A stretch of DNA of 64,000 bases, from NCBI GenBank assembly GCA_023525975.1, contig CM042029.1, positions 84,364,849-84,428,848 of the forward strand. Reading direction: 5' to 3'. This document shows positions 10,628 to 21,288 of this stretch, in pieces (position 1 is the stretch's first letter; every line of letters starts with the position of its first letter). Under the pieces are notes generated by a model that was not told the origin of the DNA, ran no database searches, and saw only the letters and a list, made by a program, of their open reading frames with translations. The position numbers and the translations under genes were made by a program. This DNA is from Smallanthus sonchifolius (taxonomy: Eukaryota > Streptophyta > Magnoliopsida > Asterales > Asteraceae).

Positions 10628-11090
10628 TTAGAAATCTCTAGGGCTACACGGGTGGCAGATGCAAGCACCATCATCACAATAAGAATCAGCACGATGGCAC
10701 CAATACTTTTTGCACATATTATCATCCTGACATTGCGATGACAATGACCTTCTGTTGATGCGGAATGGTGGTGTTGTGTCTGTAATTTCTGGATTACAGA
10801 CGCATTTACCATTCTGACTATCACATAAAGCATCTTCTGTTCCACAAAATGTCTTGCAATAGTCGAGGTCTGAAGGGCTTCCTGCCAGTGATCGCACCGG
10901 AAATGACCATGCTGCACAAAGAAAAATAAACATCATTAGCAAATTAACACGGATATTAGAAGAAATAGTAGGAGAACAAGCATTTAAATTTGTTATATTT
11001 GTGTATGTTTTGAGTTATAAGTTAGAGTTGTTTGCCTTGGAAGATTAAGAAGATAGTTAAAAGACCAATCGTGAAGGGAAGGTACTCCAT
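10628..11090 (-). CDS. Secreted 12-cysteine peptide (copy 3), two exons, intact
   Basis: Exon 1 is 11036-11090 and exon 2 is 10628-10911, a 124-bp intron and 112 residues. Exon 1 encodes MEYLPFTIGLLTIFLIFQ, a signal peptide; cleavage is likely near the Ala-Trp or Leu-Ala-Gly that follow. The mature part has 12 cysteines in the spacing of copy 1, including FCGTEDALCD, an NRRSLSSQC linker and CKKYWC...CDDGACIC. The donor is GC (CCAAG|GCAAAC) and the acceptor GTGCAG. Exon 1 would otherwise meet TAA seven codons on, and no GT donor there gives an open join. The join is phase 1 as in copy 1. It is probably apoplastic by virtue of the signal peptide. Function unknown; a defensin-like or signalling role would be inference only. 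Confidence 0.78.
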
Positions 11091-11303
11091 AAGGAATTAA
11101 CTATGAAGGATTAACTTCTTTTATATTTATAAGCAATTTGACACATACAACTTCAATGTATTTGCTAATGGAAATGAAACGCGTCTATTTATGAAAATAT
11201 GTATGGTTTTATAATTTTTAATGGCAATTAGTTAGTGGGTTATAATTGGAAGTTCATATTATAATGATATATGCTCACACTAAATACATAGGATTAATCC
11301 TAA

Positions 11304-11612
11304 GGGGGGTGGGAGTGCATGGCGGGTACCATGCGGGTAATAGAGGGTACCACTCCCACTAAAGCGGGTAGCACTTGGAGGGTAGTGGAGTGAAGGTTTA
11401 GCGGGTATATATACCCACTGATACCCGCTGAAAGATTTCCATGTGCGTGTGTATATATATGAAAATCTAGGTGGGCTGGAGGGTACTTGGAGGGTACCAC
11501 TCCCACCATGTAAGGTAGTTTAGGAGGGTACTTTGGCTAAATGAGGCGTCATGTTTTTATTGGTTTATTTTGGGAGGGTAGTTTAGTTGGGAGGGTACCA
11601 CTGCCAGTCCCC
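11304..11612. mobile_element. PIF/Harbinger-like MITE, TAA target
   Basis: 309 bp with terminal inverted repeats GGGGGGTGGGAGTG and GGGGACTGGCAGTG (complement) between two TAA triplets. The related site in unit 1 (ATCCTAAGGGATGG near 5092) is uninterrupted. Inside are several GGAGGGTA(C) and CGGGTA repeats. Confidence 0.75.
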
Positions 11613-11615
11613 TAA

Positions 11616-13313
11616 AGAGCATTCACAGCCGGTTTTGTATATGTTTGAGAGTGAGTTTCTGTATATTTTAAAGAGTGTTTTAAAGTGATCGCGAGTGGAG
11701 GAGAAATAAAAAGTATTTTTTTGTATATTTGTTAAAACACAGTTCACTTGTACAAATTTTTTAAATTTTTTTGAAAGTTGTTGTTAGTCACTACTAGAAA
11801 AAATCACGTTTCCAACGCAAATTTGCGTCGCAAATGCGTCGGAAACACCTATTTCCGACAAAACTGCGACAAAATCATTCTGTCGGAAAAATCCCGTTGA
11901 AAATAATTTGCGACAAAATTGCTACAAAAAATGCGACACAATTGCGATAAAAATGTTGTGTAGGACTTTCCGACGAATTTCTGACGCAATTTCTAATTAT
12001 AATTATTATGCTTAAAATTATTTACATAATTATCTATTTTTTATTTTTTCTAATTTGATTTAAAAGAAATAGTTCGTCGCAAATGTGTCGGAGTTTTCCG
12101 ACATATTTCTGACGGATTTTATTTTTTAATTTAAAATTTCAATTATTGATTACCTTATTTAATTATTTAGAAAATTACGTTTTGTCGGAAATGTGTCGGA
12201 AATTTACGACAAATTTCCGACGCAAATAAAAAAATATAAAAAAAATAATTATTTTTTATTTAATTATACAGAAAGATAAATAATTAGTTTTGTCGCAAAT
12301 GTGTCGGAAATTTCCGACGCAAATAATAAAAAAAATTAAAAAATAGAAAAATCTAGGTTTTTTCTACTAAAAAAATGCAAAAAAAAAAAACAAATATAAT
12401 TTTGAAAAAAGCAGAAAAAATCAAATATAATTCTAAAATATGTTTTTACAAATTCAACCATAAATACAATAACCTAATTCTAAAAACAATACATTACAAC
12501 AAAAATTTTAATGTCTAAACTACAAAACTAAGACAGTTTTAACATATATGTCTAATAACCCATAAAGTTTAAGAAATAAATGCGAAGACTCCTCGGGCGT
12601 TGCGGCGCGCCAATCTTGGGAAAAATCAACGTCCTCAAAGGTCTTTAAACTTTGAAACGCTACACACAAATATCATTACTCCCACGTCTCGACGGTTTAG
12701 TTGAAGGCAAAGCCACAAAAGTCATGTCATTTAATACTCTTAGTTGGTAAGAAAAAGTCTGCAGAAAACTAAACCAACATAAGAAAAGTTTCTCCTAAAA
12801 CAATAAAAACAGGTTCACCACTTTTGATTACGCATGTTAAAGAAACAATAACCTTAGACTTACAGTTGGTTGCTGCTACATGACCAATTGTATCTACCAA
12901 TGCAACCTGTTAAATATTAAGTAATAAAAAAAACCATAAATGTCATAACTCATAAGTTAATGAAAACCCATATCACAAAAACATAAATAACAACTAAAGA
13001 AAGCATATATATTTTTATTATAATTATTAAGACTATTTTTGGTTTTGTCGGAAATGCGTCGCAATTTGCTACACATTTGCGACGAAGGCTAGGGTTTTCA
13101 TTTTCGTCACTATTTTGTCGCAATTGTGTAGCATTTTGCGATGGAAAACTTGCGTCGGAAATATTTCGTAGCAAACTCGTTTTTTTCTAGTAGTGGAGAA
13201 GAAAGAAAAAGTAATGATAAATGTATAAAAAATATTATTTAATTGAAAACGAAAAAGAAAATATAGTGATTTTTAGCGTAATTATAAGGATAAGGAACGG
13301 GTTGTGAATGCTC
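11616..13313. mobile_element. Second TAA-site MITE (GAGCATTCACA ends), split by CACTA element
   Basis: Ends AGAGCATTCACAGCCGG and its near complement at 13290-13313, flanked by TAA on both sides. It directly abuts the previous MITE. Its own sequence is about 290 bp; the remainder is a CACTA-type insertion at 11789-13195. Confidence 0.72.
11789..13195. mobile_element. Non-autonomous CACTA (En/Spm-like) element
   Basis: Terminal CACTACTAGAAAAAA and its complement TTTTTTCTAGTAGTG. Subterminal regions are packed with motifs such as TTTGTCGGAAA, TTTCCGACG and GCGTCGCAAA in both orientations, as expected for transposase-binding arrays. The middle (12360-13000) has no transposase frame. A 3-bp target duplication is not evident (AGT against GAG). 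Confidence 0.8.
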
Positions 13314-13500
13314 TAAGGGATGGCGTAGTGATAAACTTTCATAAGTTCTCTGTCTTTAACCACTTGAAGGCTGCATGCTCGACACACGCTACTTTAATCA
13401 CAATAGTTAGCACGGTATGTATTGGTTTTTTAGTTTAATAATCTAAATGAGATATCTATTAAAAATAAATGTAAATATTTTACATTAAGTGATTGACTAA

Positions 13501-13733
13501 CATCCGACCTCTCATACCAACAATATTGTCTGTTTCACCCACTAGGAGCTCACAGATTTGTTTTATGTTGCCCGAGTGAAAACTTCCCAACGGGTCACCC
13601 ATCCTTGGATTACTTCCATCCGAGCACGCTTAACTGTGGAGCTCTCATCTCATCCACGGTAAATGCGCCCAAAATGCGTTGATAATATTTGAGGCGGACA
13701 TGTCTTATGAACCAAGAATCTCTCCTTGCCACA
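13501..13733 (-). mobile_element. Cassandra-like TRIM LTR carrying 5S rRNA-derived sequence
   Basis: On the minus strand, 13566-13648 reads like the 3' two thirds of plant 5S rRNA: CACAGTTAAGCGTGCT, then GGATGGGTGACC and TGGGAAGT. Just downstream (13501-13520) is TTGGTATGAGAGGTCGG, a degenerate Met-tRNA-type primer-binding site. A 5S-bearing LTR followed by such a site is the hallmark of Cassandra retrotransposons. The LTR probably starts at TGTGGCAAGG (13733). No second LTR was found. Confidence 0.75.
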
Positions 13734-14248
13734 GCCGATTTAAAATTTGCCTAGAGGGCCGTATTAACTTTCTCTATATCGTTACAGATTATGCTTTCAA
13801 CAACTGTGTGTACGAAGTCTTTTTGCTTGTTTTTGTTCGCCCCTCTTAGAACAATATTTGGTAGTAGTACTACAAAGTGTACGTATTGATTAACTGCAAA
13901 CAAGATAAATACAAAGAATTATAAGGACATGTGACAAAGAGACGGTCTAGTGATTCAAGTGTCATAAACTATTTTTTGTTGTAAATGACATACACAAATT
14001 AGACAGGATTTTAGGTAAGCTATAACACAGGTTCGGGGTGGTGAGTACACACTCGTATAAACTGATTTAAATTCCAAGACCTATTCAATAAGAAGACTTA
14101 AAAGGTTTAGATAAATTTCTATCGAACCTCGGCGTAAAAATCAGTTTTTCAATCTTTGAATCAAGAACAAGTACAAGCTAGAACTCCATATAAAGCACTA
14201 CATTTAATGCAGCAAAACTTAAGACTACATTAACACCTATTCATAATA
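13734..14248. other. Spacer, no gene seen
   Basis: Unremarkable AT-rich sequence. No coding frame, RNA gene or element end identified. Confidence 0.4.
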
Positions 14249-14257
14249 TAATATGTA

Positions 14258-15059
14258 GAGTAAACTTCGTTTTTGGCCCATGTGGTTTGGCCTGTTTAAC
14301 CCTTTTAGTCCAAAAAAGAATCTTTTAACATATCAGCCCCTGAGGTTGTATTTTTGTAACCATTTCAGTCCATGACACTAACTCTGTTAATTTTTCTGTT
14401 AAGTATAGGGGCATTTTAGTTATTTTATTTTTAAGTAAACTAGTTAATCTTTTCAGTTCAATAAAAAATTTTTTAGGCTTTTTCATAAAACTTTTTTTCT
14501 ACTTTTTTTAAAAACGTTTTTTTTTATTTTTTAAAATCATTTTTTTTTGTTTTTTTTCGTAAGAACGTCTTTTTTGAATCTTTTTAAAAACGTTTTTTCA
14601 CTTTTCTAAAAAAACACTTTTTTAACTTTTTTTCATAAAAAACGTTTTTAAAAACATTTTTTTAGTTTTTTTTATAAAAAAGTGTTTTACTTTTTTCGTA
14701 AAATGTTTTTTTAACTATTTTAAAAACGTTTTTTTTTTTACTTTTTGAAAAAAGACATTTTTGAATCTTTTTAAAAATGTTTTTAAAAACATTTTTTCAT
14801 TTTTTTTATAAAAACGTTTTTTAGCTTATTCGTAAAATATTTTAACTATTTTAAAAAAGTATTTTTTTAAATAGTTCACTACTTAGAAATAAAATGACTA
14901 AAATGCTCCTATACTTAACAGAAAAGTTAACAGCATTAGTGTCATGGACTGAAATGGTTATAAAAATACAATCTCAGGGGCTGATATGTTAAAAGATTCT
15001 TTTTTGGACTAAAAGGGTTAAACAGGCCAAACCACAGGGGCCAAAAACAAAGTTTACTC
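14258..15059. mobile_element. MULE-type foldback MITE, 9-bp target duplication
   Basis: 802 bp with inverted arms of about 170 bp, starting GAGTAAACTTCGTTTTTGG and ending AAGTTTACTC. Flanked by TAATATGTA at 14249-14257 and 15060-15068. The centre is homopolymer-rich (AAACGTTTTTT repeats). Target length and long arms fit the Mutator superfamily. Confidence 0.85.
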
Positions 15060-15072
15060 TAATATGTATATA

Positions 15073-15539
15073 GGGGAATTTTGTATTAAGAAGTGATTTT
15101 CGCTAAAAATCCTAAGAAGTTGGTCAAATAAACTCTGATTGAGCTCATTCCAGTGGAACCGTCTCATCAAACCTTAACCCGTCCTCAAAAACCTAAACTC
15201 CCCTCCACCCGCACCCCCAAAAACCTAAACTCCCCCTCCAACCCCACCCCAAAAAGCCTAAACCCCCACCCCCCTAAAAACTTAAACCCACCCCCAAAAA
15301 CCTAAACTCCTCACCCCCACCCTTCAAAAAAACATAAATCCTAAAATCTAAACCCTAAAACCTAAACGCTAAGGCTAAAACCATAAAAATCAACCCAAAA
15401 AGATAAGATGGTAGAGTTCGACGATACGGTTCCAACGCCGTTGGAATGAGCTCAATCGAAGTTCGTTTGATATCACTTATTAATGTTTTTATCATTTCTT
15501 AGGCTTATTATCAAAATATCACTATTTATTTGAACCTCC
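15073..15539. mobile_element. MULE-type MITE with CCTAAAC-rich centre, copy 1
   Basis: 467 bp flanked by TATGTATATA at 15063-15072 and 15540-15549. Inverted arms contain TTGAGCTCATTCCA and its complement. The centre is a C-rich run of CCTAAACC and CACCCCC units. A second copy in opposite orientation lies at 22894-23396. Confidence 0.82.
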
Positions 15540-15565
15540 TATGTATATATAGCATATTGTTACAT

Positions 15566-16065
15566 AGGCGCGCCCAAAGGGAGGGGCAAGATGGGCGACG
15601 GCTCTAGGCCCGGTCTTTCAAGAGGCCCGAAATTTTTAAAAATTTTGTATGTGTTTTAAATAGTATATTTAGTTTATACATCCATGTTTTGTACATCAAA
15701 GTTACCTTAGTGCAATTGAAAAAACCATTATACAAAAATGTAAAGGTCAGAGGTTCAAGTCTTGGTAACAACACTATTTATTTTTCATATGTTCTATTTC
15801 TTATTTTCTCTTCTTTTTTTTCATCTCTTTAAAAGTTTGTCCTACAAAAACCCATAATTGTTTAAACTACACCAAAAAATATTATTATTTTATTAGTTAA
15901 AATTGGTTTTTTTAGTGGTTTTCTCGTTTTCACCTAACTATGTGGTTTCTCTGGAACCCTCCCCTATATATTTAAACCCATTACATATAAAAAATTATTG
16001 AGGCCCGCATTTTTATTACTTGTCCCGGGCCCAAAACATTTCAAGGATTCCCGGGGCCGGCCTTG
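15566..16065. mobile_element. Non-autonomous DNA element with GGCCGGCC-type ends
   Basis: 500 bp flanked by TTGTTACAT at 15557-15565 and 16066-16074. Ends AGGCGCGCCC and the complement of GGGGCCGGCCTTG are short imperfect inverted repeats. They resemble the hAT ends CAGGGCCGGCCC seen at 20583 and 47755, though the duplication here is 9 bp. No coding sequence. Confidence 0.65.
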
Positions 16066-16319
16066 TTGTTACATATATTGTCTTTACACATCAACACTTC
16101 ATCAAATTTTTTTCTAACAATCTAACATACCCTGGAACAGAACATTTTAAACAAATATTGATACAAAGTTAATATTTTTATATTTGAAGTGATGTATTTT
16201 AACACTTGGTAAACCATTAGCTTAGGTGAAAGGTCACAAATTGAGGGTTAGATAATGGTGCAAATAGTTCTACAAAGGCATCTTGGGATAACACATTACA
16301 ACTGATCTTGCTAAAGCTA

Positions 16320-17180
16320 AGGATTTATGAAAAGTCAAATGTATTTTGTACTTAGACCTTTTAACATCCTTAAAATATACCCATACGATCATAGAGAAAT
16401 GTCAAAATATAATACAAAATGGGGTCATGTGTAGCAATAATATGATGAAACGTACGCAAAATGACACAAAAGGGGGGATTTTTGTATGTTTATGTGTCTG
16501 TCATCACATTATTGCTACACGTCACCCATTTTGTGTCCCTTTTTTTATATTTTTGTCGAGGTCGTACTAGAATATTTAAAGAATATTGAAAAGTCAGAGG
16601 TATAAACTGGGGTTTTGATTTTTCATAAACACATTTTTAAAAATTTTCCCATAAATTAAAGGGTAGAATCTCTTGTTAGTGCCAAGGAATATTTTTTTGA
16701 ACAACTTTTTGCATCACTGACAGGCCACTGGCCCACTTAATCGTCTCAATCACTCGAGTACGGAACCTTAGGCTCTAGGCTGGCATGTCCCTGAAGGGAA
16801 GCTCAGACATCAGTCTGTCCCTTTCAGTCCCGAACTTGAGACCACTCTTAGGAGGAAACCCTCCTTAGGTGAGAAAACATCTGTCCAATCTGAAACCTCT
16901 TTTTTGTCACATGTGGGACCTTTTTTTTTTAAAGGAGAAGTTTTATAACCAAAGCTAGAAGGGTCTAACAAAACAGAAACCACATGTGAGACTTGAAATC
17001 AAAAACTCTCAATTTTAATAAAGTCTTGAGTAGCTCACATCAACCACTTAAACTAAATATCATTGGCTGCCAGGGAATTTATCCATGACACGTATCGAGT
17101 ATGTTGATAAGCAATAAACACAAATAAATACATTCACACACATGCACCATACACAAGAGTACAAGACACAAATACATAAC
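16320..17180. repeat. Dispersed repeat R1, copy 2, split by a SINE
   Basis: Matches 5112-5535. Contains inverted arms around 16398-16440 and 16500-16540. The copy is interrupted at GCCAAGGAAT by a SINE (16691-17068) and resumes at 17069 with TTTATCCATGACACGTATCGAG. Confidence 0.6.
16691..17068 (-). mobile_element. tRNA-derived SINE with 10-bp target duplication
   Basis: 378 bp between GCCAAGGAAT (16681-16690) and GCCAGGGAAT (17069-17078). On the minus strand it starts with an A-box-like TTTAAGTGGTTGATG, then a B-box-like GATTTCAAGTCTC, and finishes in an A-rich tail next to 16691. The uninterrupted target is visible in R1 copy 1 near 5484. Confidence 0.75.
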
Positions 17181-18017
17181 ATTCTTGTCGATACTTAACA
17201 ACCTTGTTGAAAGTTGAAACCACCCCAAAAGTGTGCACATATGCCAATCGTCATATTCTCACACCACTCTAAAAACGTATGAACAAAGTTAACTAACCAA
17301 TGGATTTATATACTGTTGATTAAAAATAATTATTAATATTAGTTTATTAATTGATTGAGTTAGTATTAGACTAGGAATCAGTTTATTTATTTAATTATTT
17401 AATAGTTCTTAAATCCTACATTTCACAAACATATCAAAAATAAATATCAAAATAAAAAATCTAGCATGTTTAAAATATAACTTATGAAACTTATACAAAT
17501 TATGCAAATAATATACATACCCATTGGGATTAAGAGTTCGAGTCCCGTCTATGACGGATTGATGTAATTATTAGAAGTGGTTTAGGATGCCTCAAAATGA
17601 GGTATTGTAATTAACATACATATACACACAAATTGCACACATATATACATGCATATATACTTTAACAAGTTTTAGAGATAATTGTCAAAATATACATTTT
17701 GATTTGAAAAGTTAGGAAAATACATATTGACTTTTTCAAGTTATAATTATAACCATCCACTATTGACCAATAGAAAATTGACACGCAACTTAAAAATGAC
17801 CTGGAGGCTTCATTTTAGCTGGCAACTTAAAAATGACGTGGCTAGATCTTATTTGTTGCAGGGACGGTTAAACAGTTAAGATTGAGAGGGCTTTTCATTT
17901 ACCTGACTTTCATTACCCAGCTATAGAGTAGATGGGCTTGTCAATTACCCGGCTATAGAGTAGATGGGCGTTTGATTTACCGGCTATGTAGGAGAGGGGC
18001 GGCTAAGATGTAGCCGG
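17181..18017. other. Spacer with a short direct repeat
   Basis: No gene seen. A repeat of about 28 bp, CTATAGAGTAGATGGGC with flanks, occurs twice at 17921-17970. A B-box-like GAGTTCGAGTCCC at 17531 is isolated. Confidence 0.4.
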
Positions 18018-19501
18018 CATTGGCGTACCCACCTATTAGAAGGTGGGTCGCCCGACACCGTTAAAAGAAAACTTTTGTTTGTTATATATGCGGTATGATC
18101 TTGACCGACCCCCATGAAATTTTGACACCGACCCCCATCAAATTTTGATCGACCCCAAGAAAAAATAATTTTTAATATCGACCCCCATATAAATAAATAA
18201 CTTAATTTGATATTTAGAATAAATTGGACTACAAACTTAGTGGGTTAAACAATTAAACCCGTATTTAATTAACTCATTTATCCATTTAGACAATTAAGCC
18301 CATATTTAGTTAAATCATTACCCACATAAATTTTTAAATAATTTAATCTAATAAAAATTTGAAGCAGCGGCAATCCTGATTCCTGATCCATCGACGACTC
18401 GACGTTTCATATTCACGCTTCACGCAATCAGAAAAATGACAATTTGCTAATCATAATTCTCGTCATGCCTCCTAATCGAAGTTAACGCAATCAGAAAAAC
18501 AATTAACCACGATTCTCCCCCCGCTTCCTCACGATCTCAGGCTCTTTGCTAATCACGAATTCACGATTCTTGCCCCTTGTAGTCGGTTCATTGTTCACAG
18601 CCTTGCGCCCTTGTCCACTCACAGTTTCATGTCATATGTGTTATTTGCTGATTGTAATTAGTGACAATGTGTGTATAATGTGACCGGACCTGAACCGAAC
18701 CAATTTTTTTTTATTTACACTACTAGAAAACATATATCTTTCCTACAAAAGTTTCCGACAAAAGAAATTTCCCACAAGTTGGCGATAAATTTCCGACAAA
18801 ACGAAAACAAAAAAGTAACCATACGATTTCTTACAATTTTCTGACAAATTTATTAAATAAGTTAACTTGTTTATTTACTATAATCGTCGGACTATTGTCG
18901 GAAATTACCGACGAAAGGCTTTTGTCGCTAATTCGTTGGAAAATTAGTCAGGACTTTGTCGGAAAAAACATTTTCTACGGGATTTTTTCCATCGAACACT
19001 TTTTTGTCGGAAACTTGTTGCTAACGACCAATTCCGACAAATTTCTCACAAAACTGTTGTCGCAAATTTTTTATTTTTTTAGTAGTGAGATTTTGTGGGA
19101 AATTTGTCGGGATTGGTCGTTAGCGACAAGTTTCCAACAAAAAAAATATTTGTTGGAAAAAACCCCGTAGGAAATGTTTTTTACGACAAAGTCCCGACTA
19201 ATTTTCTGACAAATTAGCGACAAAATTCTTTCGTCGGTAATTTCCGACAATATTCCGACGATTATAGTAAATAAATAAGTTAACTTATCTAATAAATTTG
19301 TCGGAAAATTGTAGGAAATCGTAAAGTTATTTTTTTGTTTTTGTTTTGTCGGAAATTTGTCGATAACTTGTGGGAAATTTCTTTTGTTGGTAATTTGTCG
19401 GAAACTTTTGTAGGAAATATATATGTTTTCTAGTAGTGGTGATAAACAATCGACCCAAAAATTTTTCGACCCCATGAAAAAAGTTCCCTGGTCCGCCACT
19501 A
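18018..19501. mobile_element. hAT element containing a nested CACTA foldback
   Basis: Flanked by the 8-bp duplication GTAGCCGG at 18010-18017 and 19502-19509. Ends CATTGGCGTACC and the complement of GGTCCGCCACTA are inverted repeats. The inside has CGACCCCCAT repeats near both ends but no transposase. The CACTA element at 18718-19438 was inserted later. Confidence 0.8.
18718..19438. mobile_element. Foldback CACTA element, two ~340-bp inverted arms
   Basis: Ends CACTACTAGAAAACATATAT and its complement. The left arm (18718-19060) is an inverted copy of the right arm (19095-19438) over nearly the whole length, with short TTTTTATTTTTTTAG sequence between. An internal AGTAGTGAGATTTTG near 19081 looks like another element end, which suggests joining of two copies head to head. 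Dense TTTGTCGGAAA/TTTCCGACAAA motifs. Confidence 0.85.
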
Positions 19502-19504
19502 GTA

Positions 19505-20094
19505 GCCGGTAAGTTTTAAGATTTTTAAATACAATTTAGTCTCCTATAAATATAAAGATGAAAATGTTATTATTATAAGATGAAGAAGTTAACGTATATT
19601 TTATCAACTTTTTAAGTCAAAATATATGTTTTTGACAATTTTCTTCAAATATTAAAAACGGTTACTAATTTTATCTCATTTTTTTTCAACTTTTGTGCGT
19701 ATAAAATCAGTCAAAAATTTAGCATCGATCGCAGTTTCGTCGCAAAACATTATTTGCGGTCGACTCTTTTTATCACAATTATTGCAACCGAAAAGGTGGT
19801 CGTAATTACCTCGTTTTCTAGTAGTAGTGTGCAAACAATTATATTGAACAAACTATTTAAATTCATAGGAAGATATTATCACGAGCTTACATTAATCCCG
19901 AAGAAATCAAAAACCACCTTCCAAAAATCAAAATCCTTGATACCAACTGCCATACAAAAACCGGACATTAAAACGAACCACTTTAAATAAAGGGAAAAAT
20001 ACGAAAATGGACATTTGACCAGAAAAATTATTAAAAATGAACACCAAATTTAACCTCCTAATTCATAGATACCCAAAACCATTTAATTAATTAA
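19505..20094. other. Spacer with CACTA-end remnant
   Basis: At 19735-19828 sequence such as TTTGCGGTCGACT and TCTAGTAGTAGTG resembles a decayed CACTA terminus. Otherwise no gene. Confidence 0.4.
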
Positions 20095-20582
20095 TTACTC
20101 TTCTAGCAAAACCTTGTGACCAATCTTGTACGAAGCATAAGCATCAATGCATGCATACTCCACTTGATTCTCATTTAACACTCTAGCCTCCCAGTTGCTC
20201 ATGCATACATGCTTCGGCTTCTTCATACTTAGCCCCAACACATCCATCGCAAGATCTTTCAAACCCGGGGGACGAAACCTCCCGGGCCACTTCTTCATGG
20301 CTGCGGATCGAATATCCACACTTCTAGAACAATCCAACCCGTACTCGTTCTCGAGCTTCAAAATATCATCTTCAACTTCAATCCCAACAAAAGTAAAAAC
20401 TGGGTTTAAAAGAAAACTTTTTAGGGTTTCTGGGACTTCATCCATGTAAAAAAGTTGAAGGATTAAGCATTTGGTGTCAATGCAAAGTTGAAGGGTGGCG
20501 GATTTGTTGCTCATGGACCGGATGGGGTGGGGTCGCCATTCGACGTCGAGCCCGGCTATTACCATTGGGTTGTTGGCATGAG

Positions 20583-21062
20583 CAGGGCCGTCCCCGAGAA
20601 ATTAAGTATCCGGCTCGACATAAGAAAAATGCCCCCATTCCCCGTCAATACGCACGTATATAAAAAAAATTCAATAATACGGCGATAATTGTAATTAAAA
20701 TAATAAAGAAAATAAAACTACCATAGAAAAGTTTTCCGTTGTTACGTTACGTAAAATGATTCACATATTCATTGTTTTGCAAGTGGGTTTGGGTATTAAG
20801 TTTGGATAATTGGATTGGACTTAAATTTAATCACTTAAGTAATATGAGCCTAGTTTAAAAATTAAAACACTGAATTTTAAACTCTTTTGGGTCCAAATTA
20901 AAACACAAATATTTTCCAGATTTAGAACTTATTTATGATTTTATAAGGTATTTAAATTATTTTTTTGTAATATATATATAAAAAATTATAAAATATATGC
21001 CCCACTCGTAAACATGCCACGGTGCAGCGGCCCAACTTGCACCCCTTATTGGGCCGGCCCTG
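20583..21062. mobile_element. Non-autonomous hAT element, 8-bp target duplication
   Basis: 480 bp flanked by GGCATGAG at 20575-20582 and 21063-21070. Ends CAGGGCCGTCCC and CAGGGCCGGCCC (complement). AT-rich interior, no transposase. Same end type as the element at 47755-48457. Confidence 0.85.
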
Positions 21063-21114
21063 GGCATGAGCCAAGAGGATTGCATCGACCCCATTGATTG
21101 ATGATGGTGGCTGT

Positions 21115-21288
21115 CAGGGGCGGATCTACGCCTAGGGCAGGGGTACCTGTCGGTACCCCTCAACTTTCGACGCGTAGTGGGAATTTTCGACGCGCAGCGG
21201 GATTTTTTTTTTTTACCGTTTTATGTATCCAGATACCCCTGAACGAAATTTTAGATACCCCTGGATTTTTTTCCTAGATCCGCCACTG
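21115..21288. mobile_element. hAT MITE, 8-bp target duplication
   Basis: 174 bp flanked by GTGGCTGT at 21107-21114 and 21289-21296. Ends CAGGGGCGGATCTA and CAGTGGCGGATCTA (complement). Internal GGTACCCCT/AGGGGTATC motifs. Confidence 0.88.

Larger units (their letters stand above)
5538..11300. repeat. Segmental duplication, unit 2
   Basis: Partner of unit 1. It starts inside the intron of the first peptide gene copy, so exon 2 of that copy is missing. It was later enlarged by a Helitron of about 2.4 kb (5928-8350). The right boundary is set where the match with 5090-5110 ends at stacked TAA-site MITEs. Confidence 0.8.

Noticed and set aside
13566..13648. 5S rRNA gene
   Set aside because: Only part of the 5S sequence is present, with many differences, and the neighbouring primer-binding site shows it belongs to a Cassandra-like retrotransposon.
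20195..20449. Plus-strand frame over the exonuclease
   Set aside because: Shadow of the minus-strand exonuclease core, which has all catalytic motifs.
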